Part shown: one piece after another, positions 11,198-20,484 of the stretch
How positions within the stretch are numbered: position 1 is the first letter of the stretch
Layout: the number at the start of each line of letters is the position of its first letter
Assembly: GCA_947306175.1 (NCBI GenBank)
Contig: CAMZFV010000013.1
Span: 1-64,000, forward strand
Reading direction: 5' to 3'
Source: an uncultured Prevotellaceae bacterium
GTDB lineage: Bacteria > Bacteroidota > Bacteroidia > Bacteroidales > Muribaculaceae
Length of the DNA stretch: 64,000 nucleotides
The notes under the pieces: generated by a model
Database searches by the model: none
What the model saw: only the letters and a program-made list of their open reading frames with translations
What the model was told of the DNA's origin: nothing
Translations under genes and position numbers: made by a program

Positions 11198-13408
11198 TCA
11201 GTTGGTGGGGTTGAGGATCGCATTGAGGATGGTGTTGATGTCGGCTATAGTGATTTCGCCGTCGCTGTTGGTGTCGGAAACCGGAGCGCGGGAATGGCCG
11301 CTGCTACCACCGCCGTTGACGATGACTTCGATTACGGTATTGGCATCGGCAATGGTGATTTCGCCGTCGGCGTTCACATCGTTAGGATCGTCGTAATTGA
11401 CACCGACGATGCGGTAGAACTTCTGCCAATGTGCTTCGGCCTGATAGGCTTCCAGTGACTGCTTGGGCACGTAGAGCGTCGCAGTGTCATAGCAGCTGAA
11501 TGGCTCATAGGGGCCAACGGTCGTCACCTCGGGGACATTGACGGCCCGGCTCACCACCCGATTGATGGCATCACACTTGTAAAACGCCATGTCTATCTTC
11601 TTCAAGCCCGCAGGCAGGGTGACGTGTTCCAAGTTCTCACACCCCCCAAAGACATAAGAGCTGAGCACACTCACTTTATCAGGAATTACGATGTCCTTCA
11701 GCGACGTGCATTGGGAAAAAGCGCTTGAGCCAAGCACAGCAAGCGAGTCAGGCAACGACAAATAGGTCAGTTGGTAGCAGCCGCTGAAGGCGGCATTACC
11801 AATCTTTATAATTCCCTGAGGGAGGTTAATCGACTGGAGGGATTCGCAATGCCCAAAGGCTCCGTTCCCGATTTCAGTTACCGCATCGGGGATGTTCACT
11901 TCGATTAGGGATGTGCAATCCAAAAAAAGTCCATAGGGAATCTTAGTGATTGAAGGAGGAAGCGTGACGCGCTTCAAGGACTCGCAACTATTAAATGCTT
12001 CTCCCTCGATTTCAGTCACTGTCGTGGGAATATCGATCTCGGGCAGACTGAAACAGTAACTAAAAGCCTCTTCACCAATCACTTCCAGCTCAGGTGGCAA
12101 AACCACATGCTGGAGTTTGCCACAATCCATAAAGGTGCCATAGGCGATACTTGTCATCGACTTGCTTAGCGTCACATCGGTAAGAGATGCGCAATTCTCA
12201 AAGGCGGATTCTCCTATTTCAGTCACCCCGTCGGGTATGACAATACTTTCCAAGTCTATACACTCCTTGAAGGCTTCACGGTCTATCTCCTTGAGGCTCT
12301 CGGGCAAAGTAAGACCATTCAACCTGTTGCAAGACTGGAACGCACGTTCCTCGATAATTTCCAGATTGTTGCCCAAGTTGACTGTGGCGAGTGCTGTACA
12401 ACCCCTGAAAGCTGATTCCGGAATCCGTGTCACTCCGTTCCCAATGGTCACGGTGCTCAAGAAAGTGCAATTGTAAAAGATGCTCTTTGAAAGAGCTGGG
12501 ACGCCATCCTCGATGACCACCTCCTTCAGTCCTATACAATTCCAGAAGGCATTCTGACCGATTTCCTGCACCGAACCAGGTATGGTAATCGACTGGAGCG
12601 TTTTGCAATCCACAAAAGCGTATGGGCCAATGCTCTGCAAACCATTGCCCAATGAGATACTCCGCAAGCCATTGCACTCGCGGAAAGCATCCTCGGCGAT
12701 GCTGATTGTGGCATCGGGAATAGTTATCGACGACAACTTCTCACAGCGGAAAAAAGCGCGGTAACCGATGCTGGTCACCTTGTCCGACATTTCTACAGTC
12801 TCCAGTTTATAGCAATCCTTAAAGGCAATTTCGCCAATCGCGGTGATGCCACTTGGGAGTGTAATGGAAGTCAACGCTTCGCAACCCTCAAAGAAGCGGT
12901 AACCAATCTCGGTCATGCCCTCGGGAAGGGTGATACTCTTCAAGCGATAGCAGGCATGGAAGACGCCAATGCCAAACTCAGTGACTGAGTTAGGAACAAC
13001 CATCTCGGTCATACTCCAGCTGCACCCTGAGAAGCCATAATTGCCGATGCTTGTCACTGATGACGGAATGATGGTATTATTCAAATAAACGCACTCCGAG
13101 AAAGCATAGTCACCAATGCGCTCAATGGTGTTCGGCATGCTCACGTTTTTCAAGTTTCCGCAGTTGGCGAACGCCTTTTCTCCGATAGCAACGACCTTGT
13201 GCCATTGATTCTGGATAAAAACGCTATCGGGGATTACGACATCACCGCTATAGGAGCTTGATGTCACTTCCACTCCTCCATCGCAGTATGAATAATTGAT
13301 ACCGTCCACGTAGTATGCAGCATAAGTCTTCGCACTGACTGTTGAGCCTAACAACAGTACCGCGAGCATTATCAAACGGATGAATTGTGATGTCTTTCTC
13401 ATAATCAT
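11198..13408 (-). CDS. BspA-like leucine-rich repeat protein with dockerin-like C-terminus
   Basis: The 736-residue product has an N-terminal signal peptide (hydrophobic LIMLAVLLLGSTVSA). About residues 70-600 are tandem LRR_5/BspA repeats of about 23 residues with the pattern IxxxAFxxCxxLxxVxLPxxLxxIG. The end has two calcium-loop-like units, DVNADGEITIADANTVI and DTNSDGEITIADINTIL, which look like a type I dockerin duplicate. Family members are surface proteins used in adhesion or host-protein binding. The ATG is 24 bases after the stop of the paralogous gene upstream, so the two are probably co-transcribed. Both share the linker GGGSSSGHSR-like segment between the two loops. Whether a cohesin partner exists is not visible here. 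Confidence 0.9.
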   Translation of the reverse strand: MIMRKTSQFIRLIMLAVLLLGSTVSAKTYAAYYVDGINYSYCDGGVEVTSSSYSGDVVIPDSVFIQNQWHKVVAIGEKAFANCGNLKNVSMPNTIERIGDYAFSECVYLNNTIIPSSVTSIGNYGFSGCSWSMTEMVVPNSVTEFGIGVFHACYRLKSITLPEGMTEIGYRFFEGCEALTSITLPSGITAIGEIAFKDCYKLETVEMSDKVTSIGYRAFFRCEKLSSITIPDATISIAEDAFRECNGLRSISLGNGLQSIGPYAFVDCKTLQSITIPGSVQEIGQNAFWNCIGLKEVVIEDGVPALSKSIFYNCTFLSTVTIGNGVTRIPESAFRGCTALATVNLGNNLEIIEERAFQSCNRLNGLTLPESLKEIDREAFKECIDLESIVIPDGVTEIGESAFENCASLTDVTLSKSMTSIAYGTFMDCGKLQHVVLPPELEVIGEEAFSYCFSLPEIDIPTTVTEIEGEAFNSCESLKRVTLPPSITKIPYGLFLDCTSLIEVNIPDAVTEIGNGAFGHCESLQSINLPQGIIKIGNAAFSGCYQLTYLSLPDSLAVLGSSAFSQCTSLKDIVIPDKVSVLSSYVFGGCENLEHVTLPAGLKKIDMAFYKCDAINRVVSRAVNVPEVTTVGPYEPFSCYDTATLYVPKQSLEAYQAEAHWQKFYRIVGVNYDDPNDVNADGEITIADANTVIEVIVNGGGSSGHSRAPVSDTNSDGEITIADINTILNAILNPTN

Positions 13409-13432
13409 ATCATGTTTGTTATCAATGTCTGT

Positions 13433-15607
13433 TTAGTGGTTGTTGAGGATGAAGTCGATGATAGCGTTGAAATCAGCAATGCCGACTTCACCATCGCCGT
13501 TGACATCGGCAGGTACACGGCTGTGACCGCTACTGCTACCACCGCCGTTGACGATGACAACGACCACGCTATTGGCATCGGCAACAGTCACCTCTCCGTC
13601 ATTGTTCACATCCCAGGGATTGTCCAAGACCACATCCCCAAGGATTGACCCAAAGTTTTGCCAATACGTTGCTGACATATAGGCTTCTATAGATTCGGGC
13701 TGAACGTGGAGGGTGGCCTGATCATAATAGCTCGTATTATTGAAAAATCCACTATTCACATCGGGAGGTATGACGGCTGTACAGATCACATTGTTCAACT
13801 GGCTGCAATTATAAAAAATAATATAACCGATGTAGGTCACACCACTGCCAATCTTCACATTGTCAAGTTGACTACAACCTTGGAACACACCTTCACCGAT
13901 GATGGTCACCGCATCAGGGATAATGATTGCTGTCAGTCCCGTGCAGTTGCTGAACGAATAACTGTCGAGCGTGGTGAGTGAATTGGGAAGAGCCACATCA
14001 GTTAATCCTTTACAGCCTTTGAACGCTTCAGGTCCAATGGCATTGACCGAATTGCCGATGACCAAGTCCGTTATTCCCTCGCAGCCTGCAAACGCTTCCC
14101 ATCTAATCGAGGTGACTGAATTCGGAATGGTCACACTCGTCAACAGAGTCTTGTCTTTTGCGATAAGACTGGGAATACAACGCACAGCATCACCAAACAC
14201 GATGGATTCCAAAGGGCAATCAAAGAACATACTGTAATTTCCAGTATGAGTGCAATCAACGGCATTGAAAACCACAGATTTAATCTGTGTGCAGCCATCG
14301 AACGCATCTCCACCTATCTCGGTGACCGATTCGGGGATAGTCATGCTGGTTAAGCCAGAGCATGCATAGAAAGCAAAATCACCAATGGTGATGAGCGCAT
14401 CAGGAAGAGTAATGTGAGTCAAACCAGAACAGAAAGAGAAGACATCACTCCCGATAGATGTAAGTGCATCAGGAAGGGTGATTTCAGTTAGCGCCCTGCA
14501 ATCATAAAACGCCAAGTCACTGATAACTGTCACCGAGTTGGGGATTGTGACACTGGTCATGTTGATACAGCTGTTGAATGCCTTTTCGCCAATAGCAACG
14601 ACTGGATAAGTCATGCCTTCATAAGTCACTTCGGCGGGAATTGCAACGTCACCAATGTAACTGTTGGGGCGGCCATTGTAGGTGACAATGGCTTGGCCGT
14701 TCTCCACTTTATAGTAAATGCCATCGACCTTGAAGTCATAGCCGAAACCATCGGTAACCTCTGAAATGTCGATTGTCGCATCTCCCATGACTTGCAGGAA
14801 ATCTTTCCAATACAAGGCCGATTGATAGGCATCAACAGATTCTGGCAGGACGTGGAGTGATACACGGGCATAGTCATCCACCCCATCAAGCAACCCGCCA
14901 TAACACAGAGCGGGCGGTCTGATCGCCAAACAGGTCACATTTTTCAGCTGTTGACAGCCATGAAAAATCGTGTTACCGATCGTGGCGACCTCGCTGCCAA
15001 ACGTTACGCTGTCAAGCTGGCTGCATTGCTCAAACAAATAATCTCCGATTGTATTCGAGCAGGGAATGACAATGTTGGTCAGACCTGTGCAGCCCTTGAA
15101 TGCGCGTTCAGCAATGGCATAGACACCGTCACCAAGGGTAACGCTTACAAGTCCTGTACAACCGCTGAATGCTTCAGGGCCTATGATTCTGACCGCATCA
15201 GGGATGATGATCCGGGTGATGCCTGTGCAATTTTTAAATGCATGATGTCCGATGGAGATAAGTGCATCAGGTAGTGTAATTTCAGTTAACCCCTTGCAAC
15301 CGTAAAACGCTGCATAGTTAATCGTAGTGACCGAGTTGGGTATAGTGACACTATTCAGGTTGGGGCAGTTGTGAAATGCATAGTCACTGATGCCAACGAC
15401 CGGATAGGTAGTGCCCTCGTTGGTGGCTGTTTCGGGAATAACGACATCCCCACTATAGCAGTTGGACTGCCCGTCGTTGGTGACCTGGGCTTGGGAGTTA
15501 TACACATTATAATAAATGCCATCGACCATGAAGTCATATCCCATTGCCGCCGTCGGCAACAGCATCAGGAAGGCCAGTAAGGCGGATATAATTAATGTTC
15601 GTTTCAT
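13433..15607 (-). CDS. BspA-like leucine-rich repeat protein with internal duplication and dockerin-like C-terminus
   Basis: The 724-residue product has a signal peptide (LIISALLAFLMLLPTAAMG) and is a paralog of the gene downstream. It is built from two copies of one unit: residues about 24-285 start with YDFMVDGIYYNV, and residues about 290-640 start with YDFKVDGIYYKV. Each unit contains LRR_5 repeats and ends in a non-LRR strand pair (HVLPESVDAYQSALYW and HVQPESIEAYMSATYW). The C-terminus has the dockerin-like loops DVNNDGEVTVADANSV and DVNGDGEVGIADFNAI. It is predicted to be exported and surface associated. A good promoter lies upstream, and the gene heads a two-gene operon. Confidence 0.9.
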   Translation of the reverse strand: MKRTLIISALLAFLMLLPTAAMGYDFMVDGIYYNVYNSQAQVTNDGQSNCYSGDVVIPETATNEGTTYPVVGISDYAFHNCPNLNSVTIPNSVTTINYAAFYGCKGLTEITLPDALISIGHHAFKNCTGITRIIIPDAVRIIGPEAFSGCTGLVSVTLGDGVYAIAERAFKGCTGLTNIVIPCSNTIGDYLFEQCSQLDSVTFGSEVATIGNTIFHGCQQLKNVTCLAIRPPALCYGGLLDGVDDYARVSLHVLPESVDAYQSALYWKDFLQVMGDATIDISEVTDGFGYDFKVDGIYYKVENGQAIVTYNGRPNSYIGDVAIPAEVTYEGMTYPVVAIGEKAFNSCINMTSVTIPNSVTVISDLAFYDCRALTEITLPDALTSIGSDVFSFCSGLTHITLPDALITIGDFAFYACSGLTSMTIPESVTEIGGDAFDGCTQIKSVVFNAVDCTHTGNYSMFFDCPLESIVFGDAVRCIPSLIAKDKTLLTSVTIPNSVTSIRWEAFAGCEGITDLVIGNSVNAIGPEAFKGCKGLTDVALPNSLTTLDSYSFSNCTGLTAIIIPDAVTIIGEGVFQGCSQLDNVKIGSGVTYIGYIIFYNCSQLNNVICTAVIPPDVNSGFFNNTSYYDQATLHVQPESIEAYMSATYWQNFGSILGDVVLDNPWDVNNDGEVTVADANSVVVVIVNGGGSSSGHSRVPADVNGDGEVGIADFNAIIDFILNNH

Positions 15608-15634
15608 GATTCTTTATGGTTTTGTTGTTCGTTG

Positions 15635-15665
15635 CAAAAATATTTTAGGTGACCGATGTCCACAA
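15635..15665 (-). promoter_or_regulatory. Promoter of the BspA-like operon
   Basis: On the minus strand TTG (15663-15665), 20 bases, then TATTTTTG (15635-15642). The ATG at 15607 is 27 bases downstream. Confidence 0.7.
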
Positions 15666-15936
15666 TACCCAAATGGGTGATTATTGCTGCTTGAATTGGA
15701 GTGTTTGTCCGATGCAAAATTACTGATAATAATTGGAAAAACCATAAAATTTGACATCATTCCGACTTCATTTTAACAAATACAAATTATTGAAAATCAG
15801 ATAGTTGAAAAATAAAAAGTTCATTCTGAGTAAATCCGTTCCATTAAGCCGAAAAATAATGAAAAAAATGAAGTATTTTTGCCCCAGAAAAACGAAATTC
15901 CAAGGTTGCATCAATACTATCGCCTAAAATCTTTGA

Positions 15937-15952
15937 TCGTGCTTACGCACGA
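15937..15952. repeat. Dispersed hairpin TCGTGC/GCACGA, copy 1
   Basis: TCGTGC (15937-15942), loop TTAC, GCACGA (15947-15952), flanked by GA and GAAATTAAA. A second copy with near-identical flanks lies at 44133-44147. Confidence 0.65.
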
Positions 15953-16114
15953 GAAATTAAACAAAAATTATATTTAAAATTTGAACACAATAGTTTCTTA
16001 TTTTATTAATACTTTTGTTTAATTTGGCTTCGCCGAAGCTATAGGTTCTCGCCCGCAGGGCGATTAAAAAAATGGAATATTTGGGTACAACCTCTACAAT
16101 AACTGAAAAGAATT

Positions 16115-17905
16115 ATGAATTCACGATATCTGATTTTACCAGCCTTGGCGCTCGTCCTGGCGCTGACCTGTTGCCACAGCGGCAATCACACAGACACTGC
16201 CACCATGCGCGAGCTTGCCGGCATCGACTCCTTGATCACCTCAGCGCGGCAGTATGAAGCGGCACAACAGCGCTTAGACTCATTGAATCCTGAAGGCTTC
16301 AACAAGGCTGAGCAAGCCTATTACTCGCTGCTGCTCACCCAATCCCATTATAAAAACTATATCGACGACACGACCGACGCTGTCATCAACGTGGCTGTTG
16401 ATTACTACCAGAACGCTAATGACCACGAGAAACGCACCCGCTCGTTGCTCTATCAGGGATGTGTGTATGAAATCATGGGCGAGGCCGAAAAGGCAATCGC
16501 GTCCTACAAAAGCGTCGAGGATGTTGCCGATGATAACGACCTGCAAAACAAAGCCTACGCCAAATTGCGGTTAGCCGTCCTCTATGCCAACAACTCTAAC
16601 TATGCGCCACTGAAGATCAACAAATACAAAGAGGCGCTTGAGCTGTATCGACAGTTGGGTGACAAACATTACCAGATCGTATGCCTCACCGACATCGGAG
16701 GGTATTATCGCAACATTCCCGAGAGCCGCGACAGCGCACATTATTATATTGATGAAGCCATCAAACTGGCCGAGGCCGAACATGAGAACTGGTTCCTGTT
16801 TCAAAACCTGTATCAGCGTGCCGAAGAGTACTGCCTGATCAGCAAAGAGTATGGCAAGGCCAAGGTGGATATCCTCAAGGCATTAGCAGCAGGCAAGAAC
16901 GAAATCGACCACCCCAGGGCACACTATATCGCCGCCGAGACCTATCTGAAGTTAGGGCAGCGCGACTCTGCCGTATATTATCTGAACCATGCGCCAGCCA
17001 GCAGTGCGGCCAGCCAGAATGTCAGCGATACGGTGATGTATTACCGCATCGTGAGCGAGATTGCCAAAGCCGACAAGGACTGGGAGAAATACACCACCTA
17101 TTTTGAGAAGGCCAATGACATGGCCGACTCTATATTAATAGATAATGTCAACAAGAACTATCTGGCGGTCGAGAAGAAATATGACATCCAGTTGGAGGAG
17201 CTGAAGAAGGCAAAGTACCAGTCCCGATGGAGGGGAACATTGGCGTTAGTGGCATTATTGGCACTGGTGGCTTTGGCGTTGACATTCCTGGCATGGCATT
17301 ACAAAAACCGCCTGAAACAGAAGGAAACGGAATATGAGTTGCAGAAGGCCGACCTTGAAGCATCGTTAGCAAGCCTGGAGCAGATGCGGAAGACCATCAA
17401 CACCCAAGAACAGGACCTGAAGGCCGCTCAAGACAAGTTGCGAGGCAACGAGGCTCGCATGACCGAGGAACTTGCCGCACTTGAGGCCAAGCAGCGGCAG
17501 AGTGACGAGATGCGCGCCATCGTGGACAACCAGATTCAGGTGATTCACAAGTTGGTCGAATTATCCTATGGGACCACCGAGGGCTCCTTTACCCGCCAAT
17601 TTAAAGAACTGATGGCTGTCCCCGACGAGGGCGCCGTGCCCACCGACTCCTACTGGAGCAATCTGCACACCTTGACCAATGAGCTGCATAACAACGTGCT
17701 GGTCGAGGCACAGCGAATCGCTGGCGGCACACTCAACGAAAGCGAGGTAAACTTCCTTGCCCTGTACTGTTGCGGTTTCTCCAGAACGGTTATCATGATC
17801 TGCCTGAAATACACCAGCTTGGGCACTGTTTCCAACAAGAAAATCCAGATTGCCAAGAAATTAGGCGTCAACAACCTTGATGACTTCGCCAACAACTACC
17901 GCTAA
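16115..17905 (+). CDS. Membrane-tethered TPR regulator with C-terminal HTH-like domain
   Basis: The 596-residue product begins with a lipoprotein-type signal (LALVLALTCC). About residues 40-340 are helical TPR-like repeats, for example HYQIVCLTDIGGYYRNI and AHYIAAETYLKLGQRDSAV. A single membrane helix follows at about 371-391, then a long coiled coil (about 393-475). The C-terminal 60 residues resemble a LuxR-type helix-turn-helix: LNESEVNFLALYCCGF, then a recognition-like segment GTVSNKKIQIAKKLGV. The layout implies a periplasmic TPR sensor and a cytoplasmic DNA-binding end, a one-protein transmembrane regulator. A paralog of the same layout is at 44843. The target genes are unknown; the divergent BspA operon is one candidate. 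Confidence 0.8.
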   Translation: MNSRYLILPALALVLALTCCHSGNHTDTATMRELAGIDSLITSARQYEAAQQRLDSLNPEGFNKAEQAYYSLLLTQSHYKNYIDDTTDAVINVAVDYYQNANDHEKRTRSLLYQGCVYEIMGEAEKAIASYKSVEDVADDNDLQNKAYAKLRLAVLYANNSNYAPLKINKYKEALELYRQLGDKHYQIVCLTDIGGYYRNIPESRDSAHYYIDEAIKLAEAEHENWFLFQNLYQRAEEYCLISKEYGKAKVDILKALAAGKNEIDHPRAHYIAAETYLKLGQRDSAVYYLNHAPASSAASQNVSDTVMYYRIVSEIAKADKDWEKYTTYFEKANDMADSILIDNVNKNYLAVEKKYDIQLEELKKAKYQSRWRGTLALVALLALVALALTFLAWHYKNRLKQKETEYELQKADLEASLASLEQMRKTINTQEQDLKAAQDKLRGNEARMTEELAALEAKQRQSDEMRAIVDNQIQVIHKLVELSYGTTEGSFTRQFKELMAVPDEGAVPTDSYWSNLHTLTNELHNNVLVEAQRIAGGTLNESEVNFLALYCCGFSRTVIMICLKYTSLGTVSNKKIQIAKKLGVNNLDDFANNYR

Positions 17906-17941
17906 CTGACAAGAAGAAAACTACACCATATTTGATAATAA

Positions 17942-18012
17942 GAAGACAATAAGCACAATAAATACTAAGGCATTAGCACTCAAAATTTGTATTTATTGTG
18001 CTTGTTGTCTTC
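17942..18012. repeat. Long inverted repeat between convergent genes (AAGACAA family)
   Basis: Arms 17942-17965 and 17989-18012 pair at 23 of 24 positions, with a 23-base centre. The left arm begins GAAGACAATAAGCACAATAA. It lies between the TPR regulator and the convergent sodium symporter and could terminate both. The composition matches the repeats at 11100 and 31539. Confidence 0.8.
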
Positions 18013-18037
18013 CTTTTCTTGTTTTGTAGTGAGTGGT

Positions 18038-19381
18038 TTAGATGATGCCGGTGAGGAAGAGGAAAATGAAGATGATGGAGATGGGGGCGACATAGCGCAG
18101 GCAGAAGACCACGAAGGGCTCCATCGTTCCTTTGAGGCGACCGCCATTGGTCAGCTGCTCGTGAATCACCTTGCGATCCATAATCCAGCCCACATAAATT
18201 GCCGTGAACACGCCGCCTAGGAGCATAAAGATGTTGCTGGCCGCGTAGTCCATCATGTCGAAGATGTTATTGCCCCATAACTTAATCTGGTCAAGCACAT
18301 TGAATGACAAGCCTGCCAATACGGCAAGAGCCACAGTAAACAAGGCTGTCCAGGCGATGGCACGGGGACGCGACATCTTGTGTTCCTCAATCATGAAGGT
18401 AATGGGAATCTCGCTCAAGGAGATCGTCGAGGTCAACGAGGCGAAGAATACCAGCAGGAAGAACAGCAATGCCCACACGTAGCCACCAGTCATCTGCTGG
18501 AAAATGCCTGGCAACACCTCAAAGATGAGACGCGGTCCCGCCGTAGGCTCTACACCAAAGGAAAACACTGCAGGGAAAATCATCACGCCAGACAGGATAG
18601 CCACCATTGTGTCAAGCACACCCACAGTCACGGCGTCCTTGGTGAGCGAAGTGTCATCCTTAAAGTAGGAACTGTAAGTGACTAGGCATGAGATACCGAT
18701 GGAGAGTGACAGGAAGGCTTGACCCAAAGCATCGAGCACGCCATGTATCGTCAACTTGGAAAAATCGGGATAGAACAGGAAGCGCAGACCCTTGCCCGCA
18801 CCCGGCAAGAGGAGTGAATGGATACAGAAAATGATGAGAATCAAGAACAGCAGCGGCATCATGATGCTCGCCACACGCTCAATGCCCTTTTCGATGCCAC
18901 GGCTCATCACGAGGAAGTTGAAAACCAAGAACAGCATGGTCCAACCCACACAACGCCAAGGATTGGAAATCAATGCACTGAACATGTCGCTGTACTCCTC
19001 AGGCGTGTGGCCACTGAGGTGGCCTATCGCGGCCTGATACAGGTATTCGATAATCCAACCGCACACCACGCTGTAAAAGCCGATAACAACAAAACTGCCT
19101 AGGATGCAGACATATGTGAACATGTAATACTTCTTGCCTGGAGACAGTTTTTTGAGCGCTGCCTTCATGTTGCTGTGGGTGGAACGGCCGATGATGAACT
19201 CACTCAAAATCACGGGAATTCCCATGACGATGATACATGCGATGTACACCAGAATGAATGCACCGCCACCATTCTCACCTGCCTCGTAAGGGAAACGCCA
19301 GATGTTTCCCAATCCCACTGCCGAGCCCACTGCTGCAGCAATGGCGCCCATGCGTGTCGCAAATCCTACTCGTTTTGCCAT
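18038..19381 (-). CDS. Neurotransmitter:sodium symporter (NSS/SNF) family transporter
   Basis: The 447-residue product has about 11-12 membrane helices. The N-terminus carries the family signature GFATRMGAIAAAVGSAVGLG and NIWRFPYEAGENGGGAFI in sequence, with the unwound helix-1 sodium site. Other family segments include GIPVILSEFIIGRSTH and LSLSIGISCLVTYSSY. Such bacterial proteins take up amino acids or related amines with Na+. The substrate cannot be read from sequence. It lies 72 bases after a small membrane-protein gene on the same strand and may share its transcript. Confidence 0.93.
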   Translation of the reverse strand: MAKRVGFATRMGAIAAAVGSAVGLGNIWRFPYEAGENGGGAFILVYIACIIVMGIPVILSEFIIGRSTHSNMKAALKKLSPGKKYYMFTYVCILGSFVVIGFYSVVCGWIIEYLYQAAIGHLSGHTPEEYSDMFSALISNPWRCVGWTMLFLVFNFLVMSRGIEKGIERVASIMMPLLFLILIIFCIHSLLLPGAGKGLRFLFYPDFSKLTIHGVLDALGQAFLSLSIGISCLVTYSSYFKDDTSLTKDAVTVGVLDTMVAILSGVMIFPAVFSFGVEPTAGPRLIFEVLPGIFQQMTGGYVWALLFFLLVFFASLTSTISLSEIPITFMIEEHKMSRPRAIAWTALFTVALAVLAGLSFNVLDQIKLWGNNIFDMMDYAASNIFMLLGGVFTAIYVGWIMDRKVIHEQLTNGGRLKGTMEPFVVFCLRYVAPISIIFIFLFLTGII

Positions 19382-19453
19382 ATCGTTTCAGTTTTCGTTG
19401 ATTTATCTATTAACATTATGTGTAAAGGCCGCTTCCATGGCAAAATCAAAACC

Positions 19454-19765
19454 TCAAAACTGAGGCACTGGATCCATGCGCCGCGGTGCCGGAGATGGCT
19501 TTGAAGGCCGTGGTGATGATTTCTTCTTTTTGGACTTGCGCTTGTCTGCACGAGGTTTCTTTGTCGGTGCGTTCTCATTCATGAGGATACGCGCCGAATC
19601 AATCTCCGCTTCAAACTGCACGAGTGCCGTATCCACCAATCCGATAGGAGCCTCAGCCTTGCAAGAGCGCACAATCACCGTGGATATCAGTATCAATGCG
19701 ATGAGTAGCAGCACTACGATTGTGCCACGCCGCTCGCGCCTTGTCATGACAAAGAAGTCCTTCAT
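19454..19765 (-). CDS. Small single-pass membrane protein, 103 aa, basic tail
   Basis: The product starts MKDFFVMTRRERRGTIVVLL and has one membrane helix (about residues 14-30), then an acidic stretch and a Lys/Pro/Ser-rich basic tail. The N-terminal pattern FFxxTRxERRG resembles the start of Bacteroidota membrane-anchored helix-hairpin-helix (ComEA-like) proteins, but no HhH domain follows, so it may be a shortened relative. The function is unknown. A well-formed promoter lies upstream. Confidence 0.65.
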   Translation of the reverse strand: MKDFFVMTRRERRGTIVVLLLIALILISTVIVRSCKAEAPIGLVDTALVQFEAEIDSARILMNENAPTKKPRADKRKSKKKKSSPRPSKPSPAPRRMDPVPQF

Positions 19766-19795
19766 TCCATCAGCGGTCTTTCACATTCTTTGTCA

Positions 19796-19826
19796 CAAAA
19801 ATACCCTAAAATCCCAATACGACCAA
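19796..19826 (-). promoter_or_regulatory. Promoter of the 103-aa membrane protein gene (and possibly the symporter)
   Basis: On the minus strand TTG (19824-19826), 20 bases, TATTTTTG (19796-19803); the ATG at 19765 follows 30 bases later. Confidence 0.7.
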
Positions 19827-19872
19827 TTTCCTCTTATCATTTTTTTTGAAAAATATAAGTTTCATTGTTTTT

Positions 19873-19905
19873 TTGTCACAAACTCAAAAAAAATGATTAC
19901 TTTTG
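19873..19905 (+). promoter_or_regulatory. Promoter of the VanZ-like gene
   Basis: TTG (19873-19875), 22 bases, then TACTTTTG (19898-19905). The ATG at 19929 follows 23 bases later. Confidence 0.65.
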
Positions 19906-19928
19906 CAGATTGTAAGAATTTTGTACTA

Positions 19929-20387
19929 ATGAAAAGTTTTATTCTAGCTATTCCTAAAGGACTTCCATCCATAGTCATGATTTTGGCTATGTTCTACTTT
20001 ACATTTGCCAACAATCCCTTATGGGTGAATTCATTAAAGATATTTCCCTACGCTGAACAAGTAGGACACTTTATTTTATATTTCATCATAGCTCTTGTGT
20101 TTATCCTTGACTATGCCAAGGCCCGTCTACCTCATCACAGCAAAATCAATCAGGAGATCGCGCTTGCAGCTGTCGCTGGTGTTCTTTCCATCGTCATGGA
20201 AATCGCGCTGATGATCAGGACCCATGGATACAACTATGATTACAGGAACTTTCTAGCCGGCTGCCTTGGTGCCGCATTGGCTTTCCTGTTCTACCACTAC
20301 TGGTTGTTGCATCCCTTCCGCCACTACCTGTATCATTCTATTCAGCACCACTGGCGCTACCAGCACCGTCGCAAGAAGAGAAAATAA
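19929..20387 (+). CDS. VanZ-like family membrane protein
   Basis: I place the start at the ATG at 19929, 23 bases after a promoter; the frame is open further upstream but that part overlaps the divergent promoter. The 152-residue product has four hydrophobic helices and a very basic, His-rich C-terminus (HHWRYQHRRKKRK). The segment YAEQVGHFILYFIIALVFI matches the VanZ-like family, where a conserved H near D/E residues is typical. VanZ itself gives low-level teicoplanin resistance, but the chromosomal relatives have no settled role. Confidence 0.8.
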   Translation: MKSFILAIPKGLPSIVMILAMFYFTFANNPLWVNSLKIFPYAEQVGHFILYFIIALVFILDYAKARLPHHSKINQEIALAAVAGVLSIVMEIALMIRTHGYNYDYRNFLAGCLGAALAFLFYHYWLLHPFRHYLYHSIQHHWRYQHRRKKRK

Positions 20388-20411
20388 GCGTTGACGATAT
20401 ACAGCACACTT

Positions 20412-20452
20412 TTTAGGCAATATTTTTGGACAGTTCCAAAATATTGCCTAAA
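20412..20452. promoter_or_regulatory. Perfect 15-bp dyad overlapping the methyltransferase promoter (candidate operator)
   Basis: TTTAGGCAATATTTT (20412-20426) and AAAATATTGCCTAAA (20438-20452) are perfect inverted copies separated by 11 bases. The left arm runs into the -33 TTTG and the right arm into the -7 box, so a bound protein would cover the promoter. The downstream product starts with an XRE DNA-binding domain, which makes autoregulation plausible. It could also fold as a hairpin after the VanZ-like gene, but there is no T run. Confidence 0.7.
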
Positions 20453-20456
20453 TTTG
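20425..20456 (+). promoter_or_regulatory. Promoter of the XRE-methyltransferase gene
   Basis: TTTG (20425-20428), 20 bases, TAAATTTG (20449-20456); ATG at 20485. Confidence 0.75.
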
Positions 20457-20484
20457 TCAAATTCTAACAAATCCACCTACTGTT

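Larger units (their letters stand above)
15608..16114. other. 507-base AT-rich intergenic region between divergent genes
   Basis: It contains the BspA operon promoter (minus), a TATTTTTG -7 box at 15874-15881 that may serve the TPR regulator (no clear -33), and a hairpin TCGTGC-TTAC-GCACGA at 15937-15952 followed by GAGAAATTAAA. Two more small inverted sequences lie near 16026-16062 (GGCTTCGCCGAAGC and CGCCCGCAGGGCG). I see no credible gene. A weak frame at 16072 is only a shadow upstream of the TPR gene. Confidence 0.6.

Noticed and set aside
11198..15607. Repeated sequence blocks that could suggest a mobile repeat
   Set aside because: They are the coding repeats of two leucine-rich repeat proteins and of an internal gene duplication.
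19476..19928. N-terminal extension of the VanZ-like frame
   Set aside because: It would run through the divergent gene and both promoters; the ATG at 19929 sits properly behind a promoter and starts a membrane helix.
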